Source of the DNA: Bromus sterilis
Taxonomy: Eukaryota > Streptophyta > Magnoliopsida > Poales > Poaceae
Assembly (NCBI GenBank): GCA_950022295.1
Contig: OX465599.1
Coordinates: forward strand, 274,867,501 to 274,931,500
Reading direction: 5' to 3'
Length of the DNA: 64,000 nt
In this document: positions 34,701-46,301 of the stretch, piece after piece
How positions within the stretch are numbered: the stretch's first letter is position 1
Layout of the letters: every line of letters starts with the position of its first letter
Translations under genes and position numbers: made by a program
Notes under the pieces: model-generated
The model's input: the letters and a program-made list of their open reading frames with translations, nothing else
The model's database searches: none
Told to the model about the DNA's origin: nothing

Positions 34701-36210
34701 AGTTGAACCACGAGATTGTTCCTCAAGGTTACGTCAATAACCTGGTTCTCGAGTCAAAACTCGACGCCCTCATCAAGAGTAGACAATCTCTGGCCCCTGA
34801 CATTGTGAAGATCAAGCAGGACATCGCAGAAGGAAAGCCCTCCTCTTTTACCATTGATGCTGATGATGGTGATAATGTGTACTTCAAGGGCCGCTTAATA
34901 GTTCCTGTGAGCCCGACCATCATTAACTGTGGTCCGGATATCATGGAAGAAGCCCATAATTCTCCCTTGTCAATCCACCCTGGCAATACCAAGATGTATA
35001 AAGACCTTCGTCAGCGGTACTGGTGGCCTTACATGAAGCAAGATATCGCTCGCTTTGTTTCCAAATGTGACGTTTGCAGTCGCGTCAAGGCCGGACATCA
35101 GAAACCTGCTGGTTGGCTGCAACCACTCCCTCCTCCTGATTGGAAGTGGGACAAAGTCGAAATGGACTTCGTCACCGGTTTTCCTAAGTCACAGAAAGGT
35201 AAAGATGCCATCTTTGTCGTCATCGACCGATTCTCCAAGATTGCACACTTCATGCCGGTCAAGGAGACGATCACTGCTAGTCAGCTAGCAGCCTTGTATA
35301 TCTCCCGAATTGTGTCACTCCATGGTATTCCGCTGGAGATCAGTTCAGACCGTGGCAGCATTTTCACCTCAAGATACTGGACGAGTTTCATGGAAGCCTT
35401 CGTTATTCGTCTGAATCTCAGCTCCGCTTATCACCCCCAGTCTCAAGGCCAAGTTGAACGAGTTAATCAAGTGCTGGAAGACATGCTTCGCGCTTGTGTC
35501 CTTTCTTTCGGCATGAAATGGGAGGATGCCCTCCCGTACGCGGAATTCTCGTACAACAATAGCTATCAGGCTAGCTTGAAGATGGCCCCCTTCGAAGTTC
35601 TATACGGGCATAAATGTCGAACCCCCCTGAACTGGTCAGGAACTGGAGAACGACCCTACTTCGGACCGGATCTTGTCCACCAATCTGAAGAACAAGTTCG
35701 CATTGTGCAACAAATCTCAAGGCCGCCCAGTCTCGTCAGAAGAGCAACTATGACCGCAAACACCGGGAAATGGAGTATCAACCTGGTGAATACGCTTACC
35801 TCCGTGTCACTCCCATGAGGGGCACTCATCGCTTCGGTATCAAGGGCAAGTTGGCTCCTCGCTACATTGGCCCGTTCCGTATCCTTTCCAGGAGTGGACC
35901 CGTGGCATACCGGTTGGAATTGCCGCCGAACCTCTCCCAAGTCAATGATGTCTTCCACGTGTCGCAACTCCGTCGCTGCTTCAAGGACCCTATCCGTGAA
36001 GTGGAGCATGATATGATCGAGCTGCAACAAGACTTGACTTATCGAGAACATCCGAGCCGCATTCTCGATTAGTCTGAACGTCGAACCCGCAACAAGACCG
36101 TCAAGTTCCTCAAGGTTCAGTGGTCAAATCATTCTGAAGATGAAGCCACTTGGGAACGCGAAGATCGCCTTCGCGATGAATACCCTGATCTTTTCCTCGC
36201 TACCACTTAA
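31757..36210 (+). pseudogene. Gag-pol polyprotein of element G, broken
   Basis: Gag starts at 31757 with a Gly-Arg repeat. A TAG at 32186-32188 interrupts it; the same frame continues to 35818. In that frame, counting from Met at 32204, there is a zinc knuckle near residue 160 (FFTCRQPGHFSREC) lacking its first Cys, a protease (FDTGASHSF) near 235, RT with the YLDD site near 552, RNase H (CDASRQG, YTDHQSL) and integrase with MDFVTG, SSDRGS and GQVERVNQ. RT motif A reads FSKLNLRLGYHQ, so its catalytic Asp is Asn. A one-base loss near 35710 shifts the frame; the C-terminus continues at 35770-36210 with a further TAG near 36070 and ends with a chromodomain-like segment (KVQWSNHSEDEATWERED). The order and chromodomain indicate a chromovirus, perhaps Tekay-like. 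Confidence 0.93.
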
Positions 36211-36246
36211 ATTCTCGGGACGAGAATTCTTGTAGTGGGAGAGATT

Positions 36247-39200
36247 TGTAACACCCTCAGTTTCTGTAACAGTAATCATCATCACTATTGACCATCATTG
36301 TTTGTTAATCACTGTTATCCCCTGTCCTTAATCAAACTTTGCTTCTGCTCTTTTCAAACCATGCTGGTTGGTAATCAAAACCCAAATCCCAATGCATCTT
36401 CCTCATCAAGAAACTAAACCCTAGTTGGAACTGCTTTGAATAAAAATTAAAACAAAAGTGTTCAAATAAAGTTGTTCCATAAAACCTGAAACCATTTTTG
36501 TAAATTGCCTAAAATCATTATAATCATGTTGGACCAACTTTGGTAATTTTTGGAGTTATGAAAAATCTCAAACAATTATAACAGTAGCTTATAAGGTCCT
36601 TTTTAATCATAAAATATTTAAAAGAAATATCCACTGAGTTTTAAAATTTACCAAACCTTTTGTGTCACCTACATGTGACATACACCTAATTTTACAAACC
36701 CCCAACACATTTAAATAAAATGCAGAAGCATTTATTTTAATTGCAGCAATAAACAAAAGAAATACAGAAAAGAAAAGACAACGAAAATTGGAAAATCACT
36801 AAATATCGCCCTGGGCAACGGCCCACCCGGCCCAAATCCCCCTCCCCATCCCATCTTCTACCTGCCCCCGTCCCCTCCCTCCCCTTTTTCCACTGTCGCC
36901 GGGGTGGACAGGGCGCAGAGGCCACTGCCGCCCCCCCCCCCACCTGCCCCCGTACCTGCTCCCTTTCCCCCTCCATGAGGATAAGGTGGAGGCCGAGGCC
37001 ACCTCCTCCCCCTCCCCTGGCCACTTCCCCCTCGCGCCTCCCCTCATCCCTCTCCTTTGCCCGTGCGCAGCCGTATGCGCCACCGTCGTGCGCCATCGCG
37101 GCCACCGGCCGTCCTGGCGACCGCGAGCTTGTCCGGCAGCTTCCCATTCGTCTTCCGCGCCGCCTCCGCCTCGGGTTTGAGCCGAGCCACCCCGTGAACG
37201 TCGAATCGCACCGTTCCTCCTCCACGGGCGTTGTTCGTCGCCGGCGCAAATTCGCCATGCTCGCTCCCTCTCCGGCCTCCACGAGCACGCTCCGAGCTCC
37301 CTGGTGAGCTCACGCCGCTTCCCCCCCTCCTTAACTGTCGTTCCGTCCGCCATGGCCCCTCCCCTCCGCGTATCGGGCGTCGCCGTGGTCGCCATGGCCA
37401 CGCGCGAGCTCGCCGCGCCCAGGCTCCCCTGGCCACGCCCACCGCACCCTGGGCGCGCCCCCGACGTACTAGCGCGTACGTGCAAGGCTACACATGCCCC
37501 GCCTTGAACCCCCTGTCCTCGCCGCCGTGCGGGCTCGCCGCCGGTGTACCCTGCGTGGGCGCTCCCGTGGTCAAGCCAGTGGGGTTGTCGCACTGACTGG
37601 CGGCCCCGCCTTGTTTAACTACTCATAAGCATTAGATTAAAGTTAACACCCCTGTTAAACAACCTATGTCAATGACACATGGGCCCCATACCCCCTAATT
37701 ACTTGTGAATTAAAATGACCAGAGAAAACCCCCTTAGGAGACTTACATGTGGGGCCCCAGGCGTTTACCTGTTATTTAAATTGGATGTTAGCACATGTGT
37801 CCCTTACTGGTGGACCCCCCCTTTTTTAAAGTATAAAAATAATAATGTAATGCAGTTATTAAAATGAGTCAATGACATGTGGCCCCACTACTATTTAAGT
37901 TAAATAAAATGTTTTATAAATAATATGAGGCTAACATGTGGGACCCAATGGTCAGTTGACCAATCAACCTTACAGCTGGGTCCCCTCTGTCGTGTTTGAC
38001 CAGTCAACTCTCTGTGGATAATGTTGTATTTTATTAATAAATTAAATTCAGAAAATCTTTTAAAAATGATTAAAACTTTGAATTTGAATATCTTTTAAAC
38101 CGTAAGTCAGATTCAAAAACTTTATACATCAAAATTGATCAGAAAAATATAAAGAATACGGATACGCTATCCGTATGTCTACCACACCCCCCTAACGCAC
38201 CGAACATCAAACCGCCCCCCTCCGGACCGCTTGTCCGATAAATTGTCCGGTACTGCTAGAGTACCCGGCTGAATTTATTTCGAACACGAAAGTTGTTCGG
38301 AATAGATCAACTAACCCGGATACACCACCCACACATGTGTCGGATGTCCATGACACCTCCGGCATGATATCTCCCCCTCCAGACACCCTGTCCGGTAATC
38401 ATCCGGAGCCGGTAGTTCATCCTCAGATGAATTTCCGTTCCCAGCCATGTGCATTGCACTGCGTTAGAACACCGTTAACATTTCATCTGTCATGTCATGC
38501 AATTGTTTGTATATTATTGTTGTGTATTTACTGTTTCTTCCCCCCCTTAATCTCCGGTAGACCCCGCTGTTGCCGTCGACTACACCGCCGCTGGGTACGA
38601 CTACTTCGTCGACGACCCTACTGCTACCGTCGAGCTTCCAGGAAAGCAGAGCCATTCTCTTCCCCAGATATCGCCTACCTTTCCGTACTTTCTTGCACTA
38701 GGCATTGTTACTGCTGCTGCTACGATTACAATCCTATTCAATTGCATAGCCTGATTTTGTCGCCCCTTGATGTACCTTTCTTATCCTATGCTGCCTGTTA
38801 GGATTATGCATATATTCAGCAGTGAGCCCTACGCATTGTTAGCTAGGACTAGATAACGGGACGTGATCACTCAGGGGAGTGAACACGGATACAATATATA
38901 CAACTGCACAGGTACGGTACAAAGCAGACACCGCCAAAGGCCCCTATCTGGGTTATGCCTAGTCACCTCAAGTGTGAGCTATCAAGGAGTAATTCTTGTA
39001 CTCCACTCGAGGCTGACTTTGTCTTACCGCCATAGGGTCCTGAACAGCGGTTGTCTTTCAGGTGAGAAGTCGGGCGACCCAACGGTGCCCGCGAGAGGTA
39101 TTGCGACGGGACGACAGGGAGGGTACGACCAGTGTACCGGTGTGCTTGGCCCCTGATCGTTGGCCGCGAGAGTTACCAAACTACGAAAGTCGAGCTCCTC

Positions 39201-40613
39201 CAGGAGCACACGCGAGACAAGGTAAGGAGACGGTTCACCTTGTTGGTAACCGCAGTGACTTAGTGGGACGACGGGGAAGGCACCGATGTACTGGTGGTCC
39301 TGGCTGCTGTCGTTGTCCGCGGGTCAATTAAGTCGAGGCAACGACAACGGTTGTCACGCATGTTAATTAAAATGCTAAATGGTTCAGTGGATGTCTTGAG
39401 TTGGCTATATGCCATGTACACACTACCTACCCGTGGGAATTACGAGTTATGGGCTCCTCTGCTTCGTAGTGTCGTCTGAGGACTCTTCAGACGTCAGCAG
39501 TACCGCGGGCTGATTGCCGGGAAGTGGTGTTGTCTTATTTGCTCGCGCGGTGATGTCTTATTTGGATTTGATTCAACTTCACCGGCCAGCCACGCACCGT
39601 GCAGGAGTACGTTCGGGTTGGGGTCCAAGGCCCGGCGTACTTAGGATTTAGACCGGCGGATGGCCTCTCTGTTGAGTTTGAAAGATGGGCTATGAAGTGT
39701 CGGATAGCCTCGGTGGAGCGTTCCCTAACAAGGTTCCCGCCACCCTGGAGATCCGTGCGTGTAGCGTAACACAAGTGCACCCCTGCAGGGAATATTAATC
39801 TATTCGAATAGCCGTGTCCACGGTAACAGGACGCTTTATGCTGAAGCTGGATCTTACCACTAGAAACTATTATTATTAAACTGTATGGTTCCGGGTTTTC
39901 TTCCTCGCGGGGATGTCGAGGAGGTGAACTCGGAGGCATTGTTAATTATTACAACTTATTATTATACAATGCTGCAACAGCTTCTGCTGCATTGTTACTT
40001 TATGCTTTATATAAACTGTTGGCTGATTCTTACCTGATGCTGCAAGACATCGTCGGAAGATGCTAGTCTTCGTTAGGCCTAGCTTCTTACCCTTGCTCTG
40101 GATTTCTGTCTTTCAGTCCACTATATACAGCCTCTTCTTTCCGTTGATACAATGCATAATGCTTAGTAGCGGACGTAAGACTCGCGGGTATGCTAGATAC
40201 TCACCTTTGCTTTATTTCCCCTTTTTCGCTTTTCCTGATCGTCCGCTGCAGCCGACGTTGGAGCCCAGGAGCAGGAGTACCCCGGAGGATCCTAATACGA
40301 CGTCGAGTTCCCCGTTGACCAGGAGTAGTTCGGTGGATCCCAGGCAGGAGGACTCGCCTTTTCGATCTGTATCTCTGATGTGATTTGTGCTAGCCTTCTT
40401 AAGGCAAAACTTGACTAACTATGTCTGTACTGAGATACTATGGCTGGTATGACTTATGTATTCGGGTCCGCGTGACCCCCTCTATTGTAACATATTTGTT
40501 TATCCTTTTGTGTTTAGTGTTGTGCTGTGATATTATCACCGTGGCACCCTAATCTCAGCCGTGTACCCTGCGTGTATGATTACTGTACACGGATTGATTT
40601 TGGGGGCGTCACA
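36247..40613 (+). mobile_element. 3' LTR of element G (4367 bp)
   Basis: Starts tgtaacaccctcagtttctg directly after the polypurine tract and ends at gggggcgtcaca. It repeats the 5' LTR throughout, including the GC-rich block (36808-37600) and the conserved block at 39775-39824. Confidence 0.95.
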
Positions 40614-40618
40614 GTTTG

Positions 40619-43600
40619 TCTGAGTGGGAGTTCCAGAATTGTTTTTGAAACATGAACTTCATATTATGAACTTAATCTTCATGTCTTAGCAAATATCATT
40701 GTAGATAACGTCATACCAATGTTTAGAACTATGTCTCTTTTAGTATGATAGAACTTAAGGTAAATGGGTCTTACTTCATTGATGTCTACCAACACCATTA
40801 TAGACATACTCATTAGCAATGACTTGCTAAACATAATACGAAGAACTGCTAGGAGATACACCTGACAACTCCATAATCAAGGAAGATGATGATGAGTATC
40901 GCACTCACCATCACTTATGAATGACTGTCCAATACACCATAATTCATTCTATGAAATCTGAATTGTGAATGCATGTTAACCAACACGTATGACGTGCTAG
41001 GTGAACTTGAAAGCACTTGGTCACAAATCAAAGTAATTGAATATGAGTACATGGACGGGGTTTCTTTCAACTATGGTGGAAGGAAAAACCCTGCTGAGAA
41101 AGTTACTTGGAAAATGTATAAGATACATGGAACACCTTGTGTATAACTTGGACTACTGAATGACTGGTTACTTTGCGATAACTGGGGAGTTGCATCCGCT
41201 TCCTCCCAGTTACAAAGACCATGTCTGGACTATGTCATGAAGGAGAATCGTTCACCTGTCATGAGGTCATGGTTAAAGTTGAGAACTTTAAGAGTAGAAC
41301 CAATGCAGGAATGGTCATTGATGGAGAAGGTATATTTGATATACGAGTTATAAATGTCTTTCCCACGAAACACTAATTGCGGTTGATTAAGTATTCGATG
41401 CTTGAACTTACTGCTTGAGAGTGGCTTGGAAGGGATGAGGTGACAATGTGTGCTGACGGCAATCAAGATAGTTGATGGTCGACAACACTCTCCCTCTACA
41501 TCTATCAATTGATTAATATATGAATAAATTTTATGATCGTTTGAATGAGGACTTTATTAGTGTGTCTTGCATCTCGCGAAGACAATTATTCATATTAGTG
41601 AGAAACAAGTCAGTTGTTCTCCTTTTATGAATGATATCTCTTATGGTCACATTACGATTATGAATGAGTTATTCTTATATTGATGATAGTTGTTTGATCA
41701 TTTATAAGAAATATTGTAATGCCAAGAAATATCCAGGCTTAATAATGACACTACAGTTTAAGTCATGAATGGTCTGATGATGTCTTAAGATACTTGATCT
41801 CTTGACACATACAAACCATGCCTTTTAGGTGAGATGACTAAAGCCTCGCATTCTAGTAAACAGAATGTGTACTGATTGTTGAGTATCATACATTATGATG
41901 TATCGTATGTCATCATGTGGTGAATTTCATTATTTCGTGAACTTCATATGTGGACTTAGATGAATATTTGTATTCACTAATGAAACATGAGTCTGAAATA
42001 ATTTGATATGATCAAAAGGGATTTCAGAGTAAAGATGGATATTAAATTAACAAGAAAGACAAGTCTCTACGATTTGATCAAAGTAACAAATGTTTTGAGT
42101 TAGTCTTGGGCATAAATACATGTGTGAAAGTTGTTCCACAAATTGCAATGTCTTGAGACACTTCAATATGATTGACGTGCCTGAACATTGTGATCATATT
42201 CTATCGAAAAGTGTATGGTCTAAGTTATCTCTTACCAAGTTACGTTATTATTGTTTAGAGTTATTAATTTAATATTCAAACACTCACTTCAGCATAGGGA
42301 ACCATCTGAGTTCGTGGAAACCAACACTATATATGTCATGGTGTGTTGTGGTTTCTAGGAAGCTTGATTTATGTAAGATAAATTATCTTTGTAGTGTATC
42401 CTTAGACAACTATGGATGCATCTTCCACAACTAGAACCAAAAGGAGCAAAACTTGTATTGCTATGTTTGGTGTTTGTCAATAATTATTCTTGATAAATGT
42501 GGTAATGGAAGAAAAGTGAAAGTTCAACCAAGGTAATTGACCTTGCCTCCAAATGTCAGAGTAGTGCAACGGAATATGTTCTGGAAGCAAAGCTCTACAA
42601 TAAGAGGAGAAACTAATGATAATGATCATGATCTTCTGATGGGAGCTTTTACTGAGAAAGGTAGGATTCAAGAATATATATTTTCCCCAGGTGCAAAATG
42701 ATATTCATGATTCACTTGTCATGTTAATGGAACAAGACATTCCTACGAACTACAAAGAAGCGATGGTGGACCTAAGTACGAGATATGACTATGAGTCATG
42801 AAATCCTATGTTGAATTACATTTAAGATTGCTTGAATCTTATCAAGTAAGGAGGTTACTTGATATTCACAATAACTTCAGAGTTATGAGGAATAAATGTG
42901 AACATCAAAGGGACGTCAAGATTGGTTTGTCACAAAGATTGTTTCTGACAAATTCAATGGGTGGACTACAATGTGTAGCAATGCTTGAGTCAAAGGGATA
43001 TTCACTACGATTGATCCAGGATTGTTATCAATACCATGACTTCCTCAAATCCTGTATTTGAAGAAGTGTTGTAATTGGTACAACAAGAAGGTTTTGGAAA
43101 AAAAACATATGGATACTAGTGTCTCATAAACTGAATTCTCATTTTGATGGATGATCAAAGGATTTTGGACTTAACCAAAATATCGAGGAAACATGCATTT
43201 GCATAAAACTGACTGGGAGCTGAATAGTTTCCTGAAACTTAATATGTAGACGACATATTTTGAGTGGGAGCTATGGGAGTATTATCCTAGACTTATATGT
43301 AAATGGCATATTTGAGTAGGAGCCATGTGGTTAGTATCCTGAACTTAATATGTGTCTGACATATCTAAGTGGGAGCCATGTGGATGTTATCCTTGTCTTA
43401 TATGTGGCCGACATATTTGAGTGGGAGCAATATGAGTGTTATCCTATAACTTAATATGTGCATGACATTTTTGAGTGGGAGCATGATAACATTCTCATAT
43501 ATGGATAACATATTATGAATGGTGCAGTTGGTGTTAATGATTATTTGAATCTTTCATAAATGAAGATGAATAAGTATTAAGCATTGAAGATCTATTAAGA

Positions 43601-44469
43601 TAGATATGTGTTTAATAACATTGAGTCGTAATACTTTCCTGGATAAGATTCTGAAGGAGTTCAGAATGGGACAAGTCAAGAAGTGGTCCTTACTTGTATA
43701 TCCAAGAGAAGTGTTGAGTTAATCTCAGTACAAGAATAATGGTTAATGGTTAATGAAAGAAATGGATGTGTTAGATCCTCTATGCCTTTGTCATAGGTTC
43801 TTTCATATAAAACCAGAGTCATGTACTCGACGTAATGTGACCCAAGTTCTTAGTAGTAAGAACATGTTGTGATATGATTTATGAGTAAATCATTGAACAA
43901 AGAGTTAAGTTTATCCTTCAGTGTCTGAAGAGAACTGAGGATACATCTCAAATTTGTAAAGGATAGTGGACTTGACCATAAATGTTATGCTGGTTCAAGT
44001 TTTGACACTAACCTAGAAAATTGAGATATCATACTAATGAATGCCTAAGTTGAAAGAAACATGGTTAGACATCAAAGTTGCATACAATTCACTAAGGATT
44101 GAATCTACATTGATGTGGCTGCTTTAGAAGTAGCAGGAGTTATATTATGGCTAAAGAAGTTCGACTTCTGATTGAGTGAGTTTCAAGTGTGCATGACTAT
44201 GGGAAAGTGCGCATGACCCACCGGATGTCATTGCTATGACACAGCAAACGAAGTCTCACTTCACCACCAAATATATATACCTCATCATTATAGTGGATAA
44301 TGAAGGAATGTCAAATTAGGTGACATTATGATTTGCAAAAGGACATACGGTTCTGAATGGTACCCAGACCGTTGATACAACCTCTTCCACGGGCAAGCAT
44401 GATCAATAAGGAGTTATGATCCAGAGAAAATGCAACTAGATTATTTGTACTCTAGTGCAAGTGGTAGAC
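40619..44469 (+). pseudogene. Degraded copia pol of element E
   Basis: No long frame survives, but copia pol can be traced in short pieces in the correct order. NYKEAMVD near 42752 matches the RT start. Text near 42960-43020 (ending VAMLESKGYSL) matches the RT segment that precedes motif A. A piece near 43625 (FLDKILKEF) matches the region after RT. Near 43990 (SSFDTN) and 44120-44160 (AALEVAGVILWLKKFD) the RNase H domain is recognisable. Stops and frame changes occur every few dozen codons. The stretch ends with a polypurine tract gtgcaagtggtagac before the 3' LTR. The first 2 kb (40619-42700) show nothing I can assign. Confidence 0.65.
43238..43500 (+). repeat. Five tandem units of about 53 bp in element E
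   Basis: Units begin with ctta(a)tatgt and contain gaca or ggca-tattt, then gagtgggagc, then a gttatcct-like end. Start points are near 43238, 43291, 43344, 43397 and 43450. The core gagtgggagc resembles the element's polypurine tract. The units are diverged from each other and non-coding. Confidence 0.75.
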
Positions 44470-45394
44470 TGTTGGGAATGTGCCCTAGAAGACCATAAAA
44501 TATGTTTTATCGAGCATATTCCATTAGTTCATAATACGTTTGATACTATGCTATAACTGTATTAAACGGAATCATTAATACAGGTGTGGTATACAAACAA
44601 CCAGGTCCCTAGTCAACCCTAGTATACTAGTCCATTGGGCGATTGATGATCAAGGTTTCCTGATCATGAGACAATGGCGTCTGTTGACAATGGAGTCGTA
44701 TCATTGGATAATGATATGATGGACATACACCCACCAGAAGTGTTGCGATGTGATCAAGTCACATAGTTCAACATTGCGATAACTATAACGTAGTGACCAG
44801 ATCCTTTGACCGTAATGATCATACGTAATTGTCATCTATGAGGAGACTTTGCTTTGTATCCCACCGCCTGACTGAAATATGCTGGCCATAACGGTGCACT
44901 TTGGGTATTCCGAAATAGATGGTTGATGAGTATGCAAATAGATCAAAGCGGGATTTGTCCATCCGTGTGACGGATAGGTACTCTGGGCCAACTCGGTGAT
45001 GTTACATCATAAAGTTTGCAAACGTGTGACTAGGTCACGGAGTTGTAATATCACGGGAACGAGTAAACTTGTTTGTTGAGAACGAGGACGAACTAGGTAT
45101 AGTGAATACCGATGATCAAACCTCGGACAATCAAAGTACCATCCGACAAAGGGAACAGGCACACGGTTAACGGATCCAACAGCGATTGAAGTTCATTCGA
45201 TGGATCTGCGCGGCATCGGGGATTGCCGGTACGACTACACCAACCACGTTCATGCGGGAACGTTTCCCGCTTAACGGACTACATACTGGTATGTGATCTA
45301 TTTCTGTCCGTTACTTGCATCGCCATAGCATAGGTCTTGGGTATGGGTCTCGTAGGTTATGAAAAGTTTGTGTTTTCTGCCCCGAACCCCAACA
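44470..45394 (+). mobile_element. 3' LTR of element E, internally deleted (925 bp)
   Basis: Starts tgttgggaatgtgccctaga and ends gaaccccaaca, matching both ends of the 5' LTR. About 580 bp corresponding to roughly 25092-25690 of the 5' LTR are missing, including the TATA box. A short unrelated stretch (tctgcgcggcatcggggatt) sits at the break. TCAAC follows at 45395-45399. Confidence 0.9.
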
Positions 45395-45399
45395 TCAAC

Positions 45400-45885
45400 A
45401 GCAAGTTCATCTGGAATCTGACATTCCAGAGCATTCAAGCGTTGAACGTAGCCAGACATCTTGACCACGTGCTCACTAACACTGCTATGCTCATCCATCT
45501 TTGCTGAGAAGAAAGCTTCAGAAGACTCATAACGTTCAGCCCTGGCTTGGGGTGCAAAGACGGCCTTGAGGTCGGTGATTATCTAATATGCACCCATCCT
45601 CTCAAAGCGTTTCTGAAGCTCAGCCTCCATGGAGTAAAGCATTCCACTCTGGACAAGGTTGTAATCATCCGTCTTGGAGAGGTAGACATTCTTCTCATCC
45701 TGACTAGCGTCTTCTGGTGGTTCGTCACCTAACGCGGCCTCTAGTACGTATGCCATCTTGACGGGAACGAGGAGAATCCTCAGAGTGCGGAACCAGTTGG
45801 TGAAGTTTGACCCATCGGTTTTCAGTTTGTCTTTGTCTAGGAATGACCCTAAGTTGAATGAGGGGAGAGGTGCAGCCATCAACAA
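45400..45885 (-). pseudogene. N-terminal gag of element D
   Basis: From an ATG at 45885 or 45879 the product contains MAAPLPSFNLGSFLDKDKLK and SNFTNWFRTLRILLVPVK, a copia gag N-terminus. A TAG (near 45583) follows RFERMGAY in place of a conserved residue. The frame then continues through KMDEHSSVSEHVVKMSGYVQ and LECQIPDELAVD, where element E is inserted. The rest of gag resumes at 24349. Gag would form the particle shell. Confidence 0.88.
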
Positions 45886-46301
45886 TGGTTATTTGCAAAA
45901 CACATATTTAGACTTTGTTCATAATTGGAGTTCAATTTTAATTAATTCTAAAACTCCCACTTAGTTAAACATCTCTCCAAATTTACTAAGTGATTAACAT
46001 AATCCTAGTTTGAATGATCATCCTCGAATATCACACGGCCGATGACACATCTCCCTAGGTAGGTGATCATGCCAATCATATCCCTTAGATGACTCATGCT
46101 TAACCTTTCGGTCATCCGTATCCCAAGCTCATATCTACATATGTCAAGCCTGCCAGTCGAACCTTAGTGTATGGCTGTTCAGCAAGGCCATATATGCATA
46201 TGCTAGGCTTGCCAAACCCAACCTCATGTGATCGCTAATGTATGTATGACACCCGATCGTCACGGCCTGCCTATCATAAAGAGATCCTTCCAGGCGGTGC
46301 C
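45886..46301 (-). other. Leader of element D, gag-proximal part
   Basis: Non-coding. On the minus strand it shows blocks shared with the E leader: GCAAGCCTAGCATATGCATA, GACCGAAAGGTTAAGCATGA and GATATGATTGGCATGAT. It ends at GTGCC (46297-46301), the left target duplication of the solo LTR H. Confidence 0.8.

Larger units (their letters stand above)
26730..40613 (+). mobile_element. Element G, chromovirus-like Ty3/gypsy, full structure
   Basis: The element is 13,884 bp with LTRs of 4372 and 4367 bp, a tRNA-iMet primer site, a gag-pol region, a polypurine tract (36232-36246, gtagtgggagagatt) and a perfect GTTTG target duplication (26725-26729 and 40614-40618). It is the innermost and best preserved element of the D-E-G nest. 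Its coding region has two in-frame stops, one frameshift and a catalytic substitution, so this copy is not autonomous. Confidence 0.95.
24355..45394 (+). mobile_element. Element E, degenerate Ty1/copia with element G nested inside
   Basis: E is bounded by LTRs at 24355-25856 and 44470-45394 and by a perfect TCAAC target duplication. It is inserted in the gag gene of element D, in the opposite orientation. Its own sequence is 24355-26729 plus 40619-45394. The internal region carries only a heavily mutated pol, so it must have moved using proteins from a relative or has decayed long since. Element G (26730-40613) accounts for the rest. Confidence 0.9.

Noticed and set aside
43238..43500. CRISPR-like array
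   Set aside because: The units are diverged, directly adjacent without unique spacers, and lie in a plant retroelement.
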